Below, one piece after another: positions 19,705 through 29,427 of a stretch of DNA of 64,000 nucleotides. A model generated the notes under the pieces. The model made no database searches. It saw only the letters and a list, made by a program, of their open reading frames with translations, and was not told the DNA's origin. Numbering within the stretch: position 1 is the first letter of the stretch; the number at the start of each line of letters is the position of its first letter. The stretch is from an uncultured Phocaeicola sp. (GTDB taxonomy: Bacteria; Bacteroidota; Bacteroidia; Bacteroidales; Bacteroidaceae): contig CAPAOL010000012.1 in NCBI GenBank assembly GCA_948579315.1, positions 1-64,000 on the forward strand, read 5' to 3'. Made by a program: the position numbers and the translations under genes.

Positions 19705-20667
19705 TCACTGTTGGGCAATAAGATAGGCGGTATAAACGACATAACAGCCAACCATCAATGCGCCTTCAAGCCGGGTTATGGTACGTTTGCGGAAAAACCA
19801 GCCTACCAGCCACAACAACAGGGAGGAAGCAATCAGTACACTTAAATCGAGGTTATTTATATTCCCCATCGGAAGCGGTGACACCGTAGCGCTGCACCCC
19901 AGAACAAAGAATATATTGAACAGATTACTACCGATGACATTGCCGATAGCAATTCCCGGATTCTTCTTTAAAGCCGCCGTAACAGATGTGGCAAGCTCCG
20001 GCAAGGAAGTACCTCCGGCTACCAATGTCAGTCCGATTACCGATTCACTGACACCCCATGAACGGGCAAGCCCGCTTGCCCCGTCGACAAAAAGCTGTCC
20101 GCCGAATATGAGTCCGGCCAGCCCTCCTGCAATATACAACACCGATTTCCATACAGGCATTTCCTTTATCTTCTGCTCCTCTCCTGCCTCATCTGCCCCA
20201 TTACGGGCGATGGCAAATGTATAACGCATAAATATAAGGAAGAAAGCCAGCAGAACAAACCCATCGGAACGGCTGATAACATTGACCGCTTCCCTGTCCA
20301 GCATCATGTCATTGGCACAGACAAAAAGTACCAACGAAGAAAGAATGACTAACGGAATCTCTTTACTCATCGTCCCCTCACCTACTTTTATGGGGAGTAC
20401 CAAGGCAGTACAACCTATAATCATCAAAGCATTGAATATATTACTACCCACCACATTACCAATAGCCATTTCAGCACTGCCATTCAATGCAGAAAGCACA
20501 CTGATAACCAATTCGGGAGCCGAAGTGCCGAAAGCTACAATGGTAAGCCCGATTACCAAATCAGAAATACGGAAACGTTTGGCAACCGCTGCAGAACCAT
20601 CCGTCAAGCCATTCGCGCCAGCTAAAATGAGAGCCAGACCACCAATCAAAAGGAGTGTATTCAACAT
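19705..20667 (-). CDS. calcium/sodium antiporter (CaCA family)
   Basis: A 320-residue inner-membrane cation exchanger with about ten transmembrane helices arranged as an inverted repeat. The two alpha-repeats are visible: GTSAPELVISVLSAL with GNVVGSNIFN, and GGTSLPELATSVTAALK with GNVIGSNLFN. The acidic residues in each GTS(A/L)PEL motif bind the cation. The ATG at 20667 is chosen. The longer reading from 20700 begins at a TTG inside the promoter's -7 box, so it is probably not translated. It is a single gene. Confidence 0.92.
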   Translation of the reverse strand: MLNTLLLIGGLALILAGANGLTDGSAAVAKRFRISDLVIGLTIVAFGTSAPELVISVLSALNGSAEMAIGNVVGSNIFNALMIIGCTALVLPIKVGEGTMSKEIPLVILSSLVLFVCANDMMLDREAVNVISRSDGFVLLAFFLIFMRYTFAIARNGADEAGEEQKIKEMPVWKSVLYIAGGLAGLIFGGQLFVDGASGLARSWGVSESVIGLTLVAGGTSLPELATSVTAALKKNPGIAIGNVIGSNLFNIFFVLGCSATVSPLPMGNINNLDLSVLIASSLLLWLVGWFFRKRTITRLEGALMVGCYVVYTAYLIAQQ

Positions 20668-20697
20668 AACAAAAAGTACATTTACAGTTTTATACCG

Positions 20698-20705
20698 CAA
20701 ATGTA
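20698..20705 (-). promoter_or_regulatory. -7 promoter box of the antiporter gene
   Basis: On the minus strand TACATTTG, an exact TAnnTTTG match, 30 bases upstream of the chosen ATG. It decides against the upstream TTG start at 20700. Confidence 0.6.
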
Positions 20706-20730
20706 CTCTTTTTCCCTAAAATAACTATTC

Positions 20731-21702
20731 CTATTTGGTGCGTTTTACAGTATAGATTACTTTTCCTTTCTTATCAATCATGTGCATATCCAGTTCTTTC
20801 TTGTCTGCCGTAAAGATAGAAAAGCCCGGTTCGGGACTACAGAACAGAGTGCCTTCCACTGGTTTTACCTTACGGCTCAACGAACCAGCCGAATTTACCA
20901 CATAGTCGATATCACTGCCCGGCACACGAAGGTGCTGGAAGTTATGAATGTGTCCGCATGCATAGATATCCACCTTATGTTTACGGAGGATAGGATCCAG
21001 ACGCTTCTGCATATCGCTGCGTTCACTGTCGTCTTTCGACGTTTCAGCATAAATGGGATGATGTCCGATTACGACTACCCAATCTTCTTTGGCAACAGTC
21101 AGTACAGAATCTATCCATGCCAATTGCTGATCCATATCTTGTTTACAGGCATCCGGATAAGTTTCGCTCTCGTTACGGTATTTGTCAATCAGAGGAGCGG
21201 TATCTATCATCACAAAACGGATGGCAGTTCCTTTCTTCTCAAAGACTTTGGTATAATAACGACCAGGCATCGACCAGCGACGACTCACATTGGTATAATC
21301 CAACACAGCCTGCGTATTACCCCGGTATTCATGATTTCCCAAGATCGGAAACCAGTCTATCATCAACTCGGGATGACTGTAAATCAACTCGTAGTTGGTC
21401 ATCCAGAGCGGATCGTTAACGCTGCGCACACCTTCAAAATGGTGCACGTCTCCGGCTGCAAATACACACTCGGGACCAATAACATCCGCCATTTCTCCCA
21501 TCAACTCGGCTATGGGCTTCTGGTCATAATAACCGTTACGTCCCAAATCGTTGGCCATATAAAAATTCAGTTGTTTCTCCAGTCCTTTCCAATCTTGCGG
21601 AGTCTGGGCACACACATTCAGGCAGATAGCCGTACCAATGACGGCAATCCATACCCATGTCAATACTTCTTTCATTCTTCTAATCATCATCAACGTTTTC
21701 AT
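20731..21702 (-). CDS. metallophosphoesterase, purple-acid-phosphatase-like
   Basis: A 323-residue exported phosphoesterase resembling the ACP5/tartrate-resistant acid phosphatase branch. Metal-ligand motifs appear in order: NDLGRNGYYDQ, GDVHHFEGV, GNHEYRG, VVIGHHPIYAE and CGHIHNFQHL. An N-terminal hydrophobic segment (VLTWVWIAVIGTAICL) ending near a cysteine and CAQT acts as signal. The start is uncertain among several methionines (21702, or MKEVLTW nine codons later). It begins 10 bases after the TonB-dependent receptor stops, so the pair is an operon. That suggests the receptor imports a phosphorylated compound or its dephosphorylation product. Confidence 0.85.
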   Translation of the reverse strand: MKTLMMIRRMKEVLTWVWIAVIGTAICLNVCAQTPQDWKGLEKQLNFYMANDLGRNGYYDQKPIAELMGEMADVIGPECVFAAGDVHHFEGVRSVNDPLWMTNYELIYSHPELMIDWFPILGNHEYRGNTQAVLDYTNVSRRWSMPGRYYTKVFEKKGTAIRFVMIDTAPLIDKYRNESETYPDACKQDMDQQLAWIDSVLTVAKEDWVVVIGHHPIYAETSKDDSERSDMQKRLDPILRKHKVDIYACGHIHNFQHLRVPGSDIDYVVNSAGSLSRKVKPVEGTLFCSPEPGFSIFTADKKELDMHMIDKKGKVIYTVKRTK

Positions 21703-21712
21703 ATACTTATTT

Positions 21713-24481
21713 TTAGAAACTTATTTTTAAACCTGCATTCATTCTCACGCCATAATATTCTGCCTGCATAGTACGATCCTTCGTTCCCTGGTAATAACGG
21801 AGCGGCTGGTTCAGCAGATTGTTCGCCTCAGCATAAAAGGTCATTTTCACCTTCTTGCCAAAGGTATAACTGGCGTTCACATCCATATAGTTCACAGCAT
21901 CATAATATCTGTCATAAAATGTACTTGGGCCCATTTCATCGATAAAATCAGATGCAAAGTTATAGCTCAGGCGCACATTCAAGCCTCCTTTTTCAAAGTA
22001 AAGAGAGGCATTCGCCGTATGCTCGGGAGACCCCGGCAAACTCAACCCGCTCTCGTTCTCACGTCCTTCGAAGTTAAAGTCCTCCACGCGTGAGTGCGTA
22101 TAAGTATAGGTTCCATAGAAACCCACATACTTCAAGGCCGGAGCAATGAAGCCGAAATCACGCTGATAAGAAAATTCCAATCCCCACAGATTAGCATTTC
22201 CTGCATTCTTGGGCTGAGTGAAACGGGTATATTCTGTTCCTTGGTATTCATAGTTGGTCAGTACCTGATCTACGATGAAATCGTCTATTTTCTTATAGAA
22301 AAAACCTGCGCTCACTAAACCTACACTCTTGAAATAATAATCGGCACTCAAATCAAAGTTATAAGAAATAGTCGGTTTCAAGTCAGAATTACCAATCTTT
22401 ATTTCATTATCACCACGGTTGATATTCACACTGGGAACCAAAGCTGAATATTTGGGCCGGCTCAAGGTCTGCGTGTAAGAACCGCGTATCTTGAAATCAT
22501 CATTTACATCCCATTTCACCAAAATAGAAGGAAGGAAATTCACATAACTGTTGGTCATGCGGCCGGTCTTGGTGGTCTTATCTGTCTCATCATCATAGTT
22601 ACGGCCGGTATAACGAAGGGAAGTATGTTCCATACGGAGTCCCGCCATCAGGTTTATATCGGAAGCGAATTTATGATCAAACCGCACATACCCGGAACTT
22701 ACAGTTTCACGAGCCTCAAAGTTCTCAGCCAATTCGGCTTGTACCTGTTCTTTATCGAACTGGGAAGCATCATTTAAATTCAATCCACCCACATATTCTT
22801 TACTGGCAAATGTTCCTACCTGATATTTGTCGCTCGGCATAAACTTATCCGTACTCTGGTCTACCGTATTTTTCAGGCTGTTGGTCATGAAGGCATCCTC
22901 GTCTTTCGGAGTATATTCGTAGAAGTCTATTTCTTTCTCTTTTGTTTTACGTACTACCTTCGCACCGAACTTCAGTTTAGCTCCATTATTTAAACTGGCC
23001 TTGAAATTGGCCGAGAATTTCATATCTTCTTCTTTGATGTCCTCCTGTTGTTCCGTCAGTTCCTTCAAGCTGAACTTATCACTCAGTGTCAAAGTAGAAC
23101 CTGTTCCAGGTGTTGCCAACGGCTGGCGTTCATCACTCAAGTCCATATCAAATTCCTGCTTTTTCAGTTGGAAGTCAAGATAACGTTCATTAGGGCGTTC
23201 TTCCGTAGCTTTTGCATAACTGGCATTCCAATCCATACCGATTGCCCCCCATAAGTGTTCTCCGCCCAAAGCGAAATCCATGGTACGCTGACGCTCCAGA
23301 CGGGCATTGCGATTATCGGGAGTACCTGCTTTGGTCTGGATGCGGACTGTGCCTTTTCCGTTCTCATCCAAATCCTTGATATTGGTACGGTAACGGTTTT
23401 CCCAATCGTTACGGTTGTTGAAGATCCCTTTGAAAGTCAATTTATGGTTTTCATTGATATCAAAATCAAAAGCCGCCGAATAACTTTGACGTTCACGGGT
23501 GACAAAGTACTGGCGCATCTGATAATCGCTGACATATACTTTGCCATCTTCATTTTGTTCCCACATGAATTCAGTATCATAAGAACCGGAAGGAGCATTC
23601 TGATAAGAAGCGGAGAGCAGCATGCCCAGTCTGTCATTGAAGAAACGATCGCCGTAAGTGAAACCTAAGTTCAACTGGGCTTTCTCGCTGATCCAGTTGT
23701 AACCACTTCCCGCTGTAGCATTGATAGTGCGTTTATAAGGAGAATTTTTGGTTACCAGATTGATGGAACCACCGATAGCATCGCCGTCCATATCGGGTGT
23801 AACGACTTTGCTTACTTCGATGGTCTGAATCATATCGGCAGGAATCAAGTCCAACTGCACGTTACGGGTATCCCCTTCAGCAGATGGGACACGGTTGCCG
23901 TTAATGGTGACGGAGCTTAAATCGGCACTAGTGCCGCGGACCTGTCCGAAACGGGCCTCGCCTTGATCGTATTGCACATTGATGCCACTGATACGTTTCA
24001 ATGCATCACCTATGTTTGAGTCGGGAAATTTCCCTACCTGGTCGGCAGATACAACATTAGTGATACCCAGATTATTCTTTTGTGTATTGATTGCTTTCTT
24101 CTGTCCTTGAAAAGCTCCCTTTACCTGCACTTCCTGCAGTTCCACCCCTTCATTCATCACTATATCTTTTTCTAAAGTCTTGCCTTCGGGGACGGTAACT
24201 TTCATTTCAATGGGACTATAACCTACGTAGGTTACTTTAACTGTGTAAGTTCCGGGTTTCAGATTGGGCAGCGTATAAAAACCGTTCACATCACTGATTA
24301 CTCCGGTTTTCAGATTTTCAACAAAGATGGAAGCACCCGGCAGAATTTGTTTTCCATTGTCTATCACACGTCCGCGGATAGCGCCTTGCCGGACAATGTT
24401 TTCATTTTCCTCGGCAAATGCATTTCCACAAACACCTGCCATCAGCAGCATAAGAGACACAGCTCTAACAACCTTTTTCAT
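21713..24481 (-). CDS. TonB-dependent receptor
   Basis: A 922-residue outer-membrane active transporter. A signal peptide is followed by a carboxypeptidase-regulatory-like domain (about 30-110: GAIRGRVIDNGKQILPGASI, DVNGFYTLPNLKPGTYTVKV), then a plug domain (GITNVVSADQVGKFPDSN, GSINLVTKNS) and a 22-strand barrel ending in GLKISF with a terminal Phe. The plug segment with VSKVVTPDMDGDAIGGS is of the TonB/Xanthomonas-Caulobacter type rather than SusC type, and there is no SusD partner. It heads an operon with the metallophosphoesterase. Its ligand is unknown. Confidence 0.92.
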   Translation of the reverse strand: MKKVVRAVSLMLLMAGVCGNAFAEENENIVRQGAIRGRVIDNGKQILPGASIFVENLKTGVISDVNGFYTLPNLKPGTYTVKVTYVGYSPIEMKVTVPEGKTLEKDIVMNEGVELQEVQVKGAFQGQKKAINTQKNNLGITNVVSADQVGKFPDSNIGDALKRISGINVQYDQGEARFGQVRGTSADLSSVTINGNRVPSAEGDTRNVQLDLIPADMIQTIEVSKVVTPDMDGDAIGGSINLVTKNSPYKRTINATAGSGYNWISEKAQLNLGFTYGDRFFNDRLGMLLSASYQNAPSGSYDTEFMWEQNEDGKVYVSDYQMRQYFVTRERQSYSAAFDFDINENHKLTFKGIFNNRNDWENRYRTNIKDLDENGKGTVRIQTKAGTPDNRNARLERQRTMDFALGGEHLWGAIGMDWNASYAKATEERPNERYLDFQLKKQEFDMDLSDERQPLATPGTGSTLTLSDKFSLKELTEQQEDIKEEDMKFSANFKASLNNGAKLKFGAKVVRKTKEKEIDFYEYTPKDEDAFMTNSLKNTVDQSTDKFMPSDKYQVGTFASKEYVGGLNLNDASQFDKEQVQAELAENFEARETVSSGYVRFDHKFASDINLMAGLRMEHTSLRYTGRNYDDETDKTTKTGRMTNSYVNFLPSILVKWDVNDDFKIRGSYTQTLSRPKYSALVPSVNINRGDNEIKIGNSDLKPTISYNFDLSADYYFKSVGLVSAGFFYKKIDDFIVDQVLTNYEYQGTEYTRFTQPKNAGNANLWGLEFSYQRDFGFIAPALKYVGFYGTYTYTHSRVEDFNFEGRENESGLSLPGSPEHTANASLYFEKGGLNVRLSYNFASDFIDEMGPSTFYDRYYDAVNYMDVNASYTFGKKVKMTFYAEANNLLNQPLRYYQGTKDRTMQAEYYGVRMNAGLKISF

Positions 24482-25038
24482 ATACTTTTTTATGCGTTAT
24501 AAATCTGCTGCAAAAGTAGATGGGTCAGGTTTCTTGAGAGTTACACTCTATTAAAGGTTTCGTGACAAAGGAGTTTCATTCCTGTTACAAGATATTCGGT
24601 GCAAGACGACGGATACAAAGCATGGACAAGGCTTACAAAACAGCAGAGTAAGATTTTTCTTACTCATGCGATCACTCTTTCGTAACTTTTGAAAAGGAAC
24701 AGGTATAATATGATTAAGAAAGAAATACTTTCACAGATTATCGTAATGCTGTTATCCTTGCTATGGGTAAATGCACTGCTATCTGGATCCATAGGGAACT
24801 TACCGGACAGAAGAAATCTCTCCGGACACAAAAAAAGAAGCTGACAGTCCGGATTATCTGGTTGAACTGTCAACTTTTCGACTACAAGCCTGAGAAACCG
24901 TTCTCTTTTGACCCTGCTACAATTTATAACTATAATCTTTTGTATTGAAAATCACATAAATATCCTAAACAAACACCCCCTTCAATAATTTTTAAATGAC
25001 ACTTTTTCCCACGACTGCTTATATAAATCGATCATTAG
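24482..25038. other. intergenic region, receptor operon / small lipoprotein
   Basis: About 555 bases with only short open frames of unconvincing composition. It holds the receptor promoter at its left end. No repeat or RNA structure was recognised. Confidence 0.45.
24511..24518 (-). promoter_or_regulatory. -7 promoter box of the receptor/phosphatase operon
   Basis: On the minus strand TACTTTTG, an exact match, 30 bases upstream of the ATG at 24481. No good -33 TTG was found. Confidence 0.55.
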
Positions 25039-25518
25039 CTAATTCATCATACAAAGCCGCCATCCACCCAAATAATTCATCAGCTTAAAATACCAACTAC
25101 TAGTTGCAATAGGTGTTCCACTTTCTCCTTTCTGCATAACAATCGTGCACTTCACCTCGTTTTTAACAGGAGTATAGAACTTTATATAATCTATCTTATA
25201 ACTTAATACAGGAAAAGATTCCATCATTTTTGCGACTTGATGCAATTCATTGTTATCCAATTGAATAGGTTCATTCCAAACATCTGCCGAATCGGCTTTA
25301 TAAAGCATAGCTGCGGCAGATTCCAGCTGACCATTTTTCGCATATTCCATAAATTGATTTATTAGGTTTGTTATCAAAACCGTATCAACTTCCGTTAGAT
25401 GAGCTACAAATTCATTAATACTCTTCTCTTCTTTGCTTTGCACCTTCTGTTTTCCTGATTGACAAGAAAAGGTTGTTAATAAAACAGTCAACAATAAAAT
25501 AAATTTCAGTTTTTTCAT
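25039..25518 (-). CDS. small lipoprotein of unknown function
   Basis: A 159-residue protein with a clear lipoprotein signal (FILLLTVLLTTFSC). The mature part is mostly helical at first (EEKSINEFVAHLTEVDTVLI, then YAKNGQLESAAAMLYKAD) and ends in beta-like segments with WYFKLMNYLGGWRL. It could be an NTF2-like fold, but no family was recognised. It follows the large surface lipoprotein gene on the same strand after 83 bases that include a terminator, so it may be expressed from read-through or its own promoter. Confidence 0.7.
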   Translation of the reverse strand: MKKLKFILLLTVLLTTFSCQSGKQKVQSKEEKSINEFVAHLTEVDTVLITNLINQFMEYAKNGQLESAAAMLYKADSADVWNEPIQLDNNELHQVAKMMESFPVLSYKIDYIKFYTPVKNEVKCTIVMQKGESGTPIATSSWYFKLMNYLGGWRLCMMN

Positions 25519-25543
25519 TTCATTCTTTCCTCCTATTAAAAAA

Positions 25544-25568
25544 GGCCAGCCACTATGAATGGCCGGCC
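25544..25568 (-). terminator. terminator of the surface-lipoprotein gene
   Basis: On the minus strand GGCCGGCCA pairs with TGGCTGGCC around ATTCATAG and is followed by six Ts. It lies 33 bases downstream of the large lipoprotein stop codon and before the small lipoprotein gene. Confidence 0.82.
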
Positions 25569-25601
25569 CTTATTTAAATTAAACTCAAAGTTATTACAAT
25601 A

Positions 25602-28600
25602 TTAGTTCTGAATAGTCTTATTGATATTCAAATCAACTTCGGTATAGATAGTACCCCACTTATAAGTAACTTCCAGCGGAACGCGGATTGTAAACTTACC
25701 TAAAGTAGTACCATTATTGTAATAATAGAATTTACCATTATCGCCAACCTTCAGAGCAGTAAATACATTGGTTGTAGATTTATCTTCACCGAAATACAAT
25801 TTTACATTCTTCGTTACAGAAGATAATTTAGTAGAACCTAATGTTCCACCATTCAAAGTTGTTGTAGCGTTTTCAATATCAGCAGCAACTTTAGTTACGC
25901 CATAAAATCCATAGAAATTATATTTCTTACCATCATCACCAGTAGTATCTTCTGCTTTATCAAAATACTTGTCTCTCCAATCAATCAGATTCAAGGTCAA
26001 GCCTGCAATAGAAGCACCATTAGTAGCATCAATTAATTCATCTACATCTGACGGATCTACTGATACAGGACGCAAATATTTAGCATAGAATACGTTGTTA
26101 CCCAAAGCATAATCTACATAATCGCAGTTAGCAGCATTAATTTGCAATTTAGCAGTAAATGTCTGGTCTTGTCCCAGCAAGTTGTGATCTGCATTGTTCA
26201 AAATATCTTTTGCAAAATCATTTTCTTGATATTCCATCACTGTTCCAGCAAGAACAACAACTGCTTTTGTTACAGCGTTATTAGTAGCTTGTAGAGTTTT
26301 TCCATCAGCAGATACAGTGATATCATATTGAGCACCAGAAGCACCATTCACGACATAAGCAGTTCCCTTCTTAGTCAAATGATCTTGAGGGTTAGCAAAT
26401 ACAACTTCCTTAGTCAACTTATCATTAGCAAATGCAGGATAAGTAGCGTCACTTGTCACGGTAATCACATTACCAGTGAAAGTATTCAAGATTTCGCTAT
26501 CAAATGTACAATCATTAGAGTTATCGCTAACAACTTGATGAACATTAGCATGGATATCTGAATAACCAGAACCTGCTACAGCACCGTTCTTTTCATACCA
26601 ATATTTATCAATCTTAGCAGAGTTTTCAATGGTACCATTAGGAGTAAAGTTCAAAGGACTAGGAGTCCAAGTGAAAGTAACATATACATATTGATATACA
26701 CCTTCAGATACTTCATAGCTATAACGTACATTTACTGCAATACTCTTAGCACCAGCCTTAAAGATGTGATATGCCTGATTATTCTTAACTACCCAAGTCA
26801 AAACTTCAGTCATTTCATCCGCCGGATCCCAATTAGTCTGTGAAACCACACCAACCGGAGTAGTAACAGCCTTAGAATCAACAGTAATTCCATCATACTG
26901 AGTAGCATTTACCAAAGCTTGTTGCTCTACGTCTTCTACAGCACCATCCAATTTGAAATTCTTATGGAATTCATCCTTAGAAATACCAATTTCTTCCAAT
27001 TGAGCCAGAATCTGTTCTTCAACTTGATGCCATGACAAACCAAGTTTAGTCTCTGTTTCTGTACAATCAACAGTATAACCATTGGCAAATGGGAAATTCG
27101 GGGTCAATACAACTTCATTCTGATTAGCAGTATCGGTAATCTTGAATTTTAAATAACCAACAGAAGCTATTTTTCCGCTAATAGTATCAGTCAAGATAAC
27201 ACGAACCAACGGTTCACGATCTTTTGTAGCTTTATTCTGAGTAAATCCCCAAGGTTGCTGCTTACCACCACTTGTCATCTGAGGACGAATAACAGAACCC
27301 TTCAATGCAGCATGAGCACTTTCTGAAGTTTCGTTATTACCTTTATGATAACCAACTAATTCGTAAGAATATTTGAAACCATATTTTTCTACAGTACCAT
27401 CAGCAGCACGAACATCCCATTTTGAATGTGTACCTTCTTTATCTATATTAGTTCTGTGAGTATTGACCAAACGAGCAATATCGATACCATTGCTGTTCCA
27501 GACAATCTTGCAAACATGTTCATTATCAGCAATAGCTTCAGCAGCAGTTGTAAACAAGTGGCGGTCATTTGCATGAATACTATCTACAGCTGCCAATACC
27601 AAGTCCTTGTAATAAGCAGCCTTAACAGCAGCATAATCAGAAGTAACAACGGTATCCCCCTTACTTACTTGCAAAGCTAATACAGTTACTTGCTCATCAT
27701 TTTCAATGTTCTTAATATCAGCATCTGTAAAATGAGCATTTACAGTCAATATACCCTTGGGGGCCTTACCGTTTGTAACATTAGTTTTTACTACTTTCGG
27801 AGCTGTCGCAGCAGAACGAGTATAATTCTTGTCATAACGCAAGAAAGTATATGCTTTTACATCACCTGGAACTTTCGCTACGGTAGGATTTACATGATAA
27901 TCAGCTACCAAGTCCGGAATCATTGTAGTTGCTTCACCTACAACAGGAGCATCCTTATCATAATTTCCATCTGCATCTACTTTAGCTACTGTCAAGGTTT
28001 TATAATTAAGACCAATAGCTTCCATTGCTTCAATACCCTGATAATAGAATGCAGGTTGGAATACTAACGCCTTCAAATCAGCAACCAAAGAGAATGTAGC
28101 AGATTTTCCATCTAGTTCAATGACATAGCCAATCACCTCACCAGTTTCTTCATCTTTCACTTCTGTAATAGAGCCAACGCTTTGAGGTTTCTCTACACCT
28201 GAGATTTTTACATCTCCATAATACAGATAGCCATTGTTCCACTTCAACAAAGTAGGATCAAATGCCGCAGGAGCATCAGTTGTAGGCAGGGGTGCTTCAG
28301 AAACGACCTTGTCACCATCTAACAACTGTATCTTACCATCTACAACTTTCAAAGAGTAAGTGGGAAGTTCAGCAGGCATCGGAAGTTGGAAAGTTTCACC
28401 GTTACCGCCGGTAACAGTCAACTTACCTGTTGCCGCATCATACTTGACAGCTGTGACATATTTTCCAGCTGCGGCCTGTAATTCAGACAAATCTTTAGTC
28501 AGCTTGTCCACTTTCTCGTTCAAGCTGTCGATGTCATCATCATAGTCCTTACAAGATACAAATGTTCCTGTCGAGGTAACCATCAAGGCACCAAACAGGA

Positions 28601-28625
28601 TTGCACTTAAAAACTTTTTGTTCAT
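25602..28625 (-). CDS. large surface lipoprotein, BT1927-like S-layer family
   Basis: A 1007-residue lipoprotein. The N-terminus (MNKKFLSAILFGALMVTSTG, lipobox TFVSC with Cys25, then KDYDDDIDSLNEKVDKLTKD) is recognisably that of the BT1927-type phase-variable surface-layer proteins of Bacteroides. A short coiled coil (about 30-52) is followed by a beta-hairpin module (YVTAVKYDAATGKLTVTGGN) and a long Thr/Asn/Ala-rich beta-structured body. The protein is acidic and rich in Ser and Thr, as S-layer proteins are. It starts 44 bases after the short AraC-type gene, leaving little room for a separate promoter. Both may depend on the invertible promoter further upstream. Family assignment is from recalled sequence resemblance. 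Confidence 0.78.
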   Translation of the reverse strand: MNKKFLSAILFGALMVTSTGTFVSCKDYDDDIDSLNEKVDKLTKDLSELQAAAGKYVTAVKYDAATGKLTVTGGNGETFQLPMPAELPTYSLKVVDGKIQLLDGDKVVSEAPLPTTDAPAAFDPTLLKWNNGYLYYGDVKISGVEKPQSVGSITEVKDEETGEVIGYVIELDGKSATFSLVADLKALVFQPAFYYQGIEAMEAIGLNYKTLTVAKVDADGNYDKDAPVVGEATTMIPDLVADYHVNPTVAKVPGDVKAYTFLRYDKNYTRSAATAPKVVKTNVTNGKAPKGILTVNAHFTDADIKNIENDEQVTVLALQVSKGDTVVTSDYAAVKAAYYKDLVLAAVDSIHANDRHLFTTAAEAIADNEHVCKIVWNSNGIDIARLVNTHRTNIDKEGTHSKWDVRAADGTVEKYGFKYSYELVGYHKGNNETSESAHAALKGSVIRPQMTSGGKQQPWGFTQNKATKDREPLVRVILTDTISGKIASVGYLKFKITDTANQNEVVLTPNFPFANGYTVDCTETETKLGLSWHQVEEQILAQLEEIGISKDEFHKNFKLDGAVEDVEQQALVNATQYDGITVDSKAVTTPVGVVSQTNWDPADEMTEVLTWVVKNNQAYHIFKAGAKSIAVNVRYSYEVSEGVYQYVYVTFTWTPSPLNFTPNGTIENSAKIDKYWYEKNGAVAGSGYSDIHANVHQVVSDNSNDCTFDSEILNTFTGNVITVTSDATYPAFANDKLTKEVVFANPQDHLTKKGTAYVVNGASGAQYDITVSADGKTLQATNNAVTKAVVVLAGTVMEYQENDFAKDILNNADHNLLGQDQTFTAKLQINAANCDYVDYALGNNVFYAKYLRPVSVDPSDVDELIDATNGASIAGLTLNLIDWRDKYFDKAEDTTGDDGKKYNFYGFYGVTKVAADIENATTTLNGGTLGSTKLSSVTKNVKLYFGEDKSTTNVFTALKVGDNGKFYYYNNGTTLGKFTIRVPLEVTYKWGTIYTEVDLNINKTIQN

Positions 28626-28669
28626 AATAGAAAAACTTTAAATTTATAAATTTAAAAAACTAAAATTGA

Positions 28670-29209
28670 TTATACATAAATCATTGATTCTAAGAGCGAA
28701 TTATTCTGTTCTCGAGCTAGAAAGCGCAAAGGAGACATTCCGACTATTTTACTAAAAGAGGCATAAAAAGCACTTCTAGAGGCAAAGCCACATCGCTGTG
28801 GGAGTTCTTCTAATGAACATTTCCCAGCATGGAGTAACTCTTTGGCATATTCCACACGGTAAGTATTCAGCAACTCCTTCAAATTGCAGTTGAAATACTT
28901 GTTTACCACATTCGACAGGTAAGTTTGGTTGGTGTCTATCATAACGCTAAACTTTTTCAAAGAAAGCTCCGAATCCAAAAAAACTTGCTTTATTTCAAGG
29001 TTATACAATATACATTTATATAGGGCACAATCCACCTTTCTCCCTTCAGTCCCCTTATTGGCGAACTGTAGTTCCCACTGGCGTTCAGCAGCCTTAAGAA
29101 GCAGGCTTTTCTGCCTATTCGAAGTAGCAGTCCGTCTGTGTCGTCTCAAGAATAGATAGTCCATATTTTTATTTACTTTTAATCTTCGCTTTAACATCTT
29201 CACAACCAT
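28670..29209 (-). CDS. short AraC-type transcriptional regulator
   Basis: A 179-residue protein whose C-terminal 100 residues form an AraC double helix-turn-helix domain (LKKFSVMIDTNQTYLSNVVNKYF-like first helix pair, then SLEELPQRCGFASRSAFYASF and GMSPLRFLAREQN). The N-terminal 70 residues are basic and lack a recognisable ligand domain. An internal ATG at 29164 (MDYLFLRRHRR) is a possible alternative start, preceded by a typical AT-rich leader. It lies directly between the invertible element and the surface-lipoprotein gene, on the same strand. It may therefore be a co-switched activator of that gene; this is inferred from position. Confidence 0.82.
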   Translation of the reverse strand: MVVKMLKRRLKVNKNMDYLFLRRHRRTATSNRQKSLLLKAAERQWELQFANKGTEGRKVDCALYKCILYNLEIKQVFLDSELSLKKFSVMIDTNQTYLSNVVNKYFNCNLKELLNTYRVEYAKELLHAGKCSLEELPQRCGFASRSAFYASFSKIVGMSPLRFLAREQNNSLLESMIYV

Positions 29210-29245
29210 ACATTATTATATGGCGTGTCATCAGTTATACGATAG

Positions 29246-29267
29246 ATCTCTTATTAAGAGATATATA
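29246..29267. repeat. left inverted repeat of putative invertible promoter
   Basis: A 22-bp sequence with core TCTCTTATTAAGAGA, perfectly repeated in reverse complement at 29428-29449. Each copy is itself nearly palindromic, the arms TCTCTTA and TAAGAGA flanking one central base, as expected of a tyrosine-recombinase crossover site. Flanking bases 29244-29275 extend a second hairpin (AGATCTCTTA with TAAGAGATCT). Confidence 0.85.
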
Positions 29268-29386
29268 AGAGATCTATAACACATTATAAATCAACAAAAT
29301 ACATTCACACAAGAATACTTTGAAAGACTAAATCATGTATTCAGAAAACGTTTTTTTTGAATCAATTATTAAATTTCCTTGCTAAA

Positions 29387-29419
29387 TTGTTCTAATTCTC
29401 AAAACTTTGCTTAAATTTG
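29387..29419 (+). promoter_or_regulatory. promoter inside the invertible segment, pointing right (OFF)
   Basis: A -7 box TAAATTTG (29412-29419) exactly fits TAnnTTTG; a possible -33 TTG lies at 29387-29389, spaced by 22 bases. In the orientation shown it fires rightward, away from the AraC-type and surface-lipoprotein genes, into a gene-free stretch. Inversion between the repeats would place it at about 29276-29283 on the minus strand, facing those genes. Confidence 0.6.
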
Positions 29420-29427
29420 CGACAAAA

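Noticed and set aside
24664..24948. Overlapping short open frames on both strands between the receptor operon and the small lipoprotein
   Set aside because: Both are 60-70 codons with unconvincing composition and no promoter or family resemblance.
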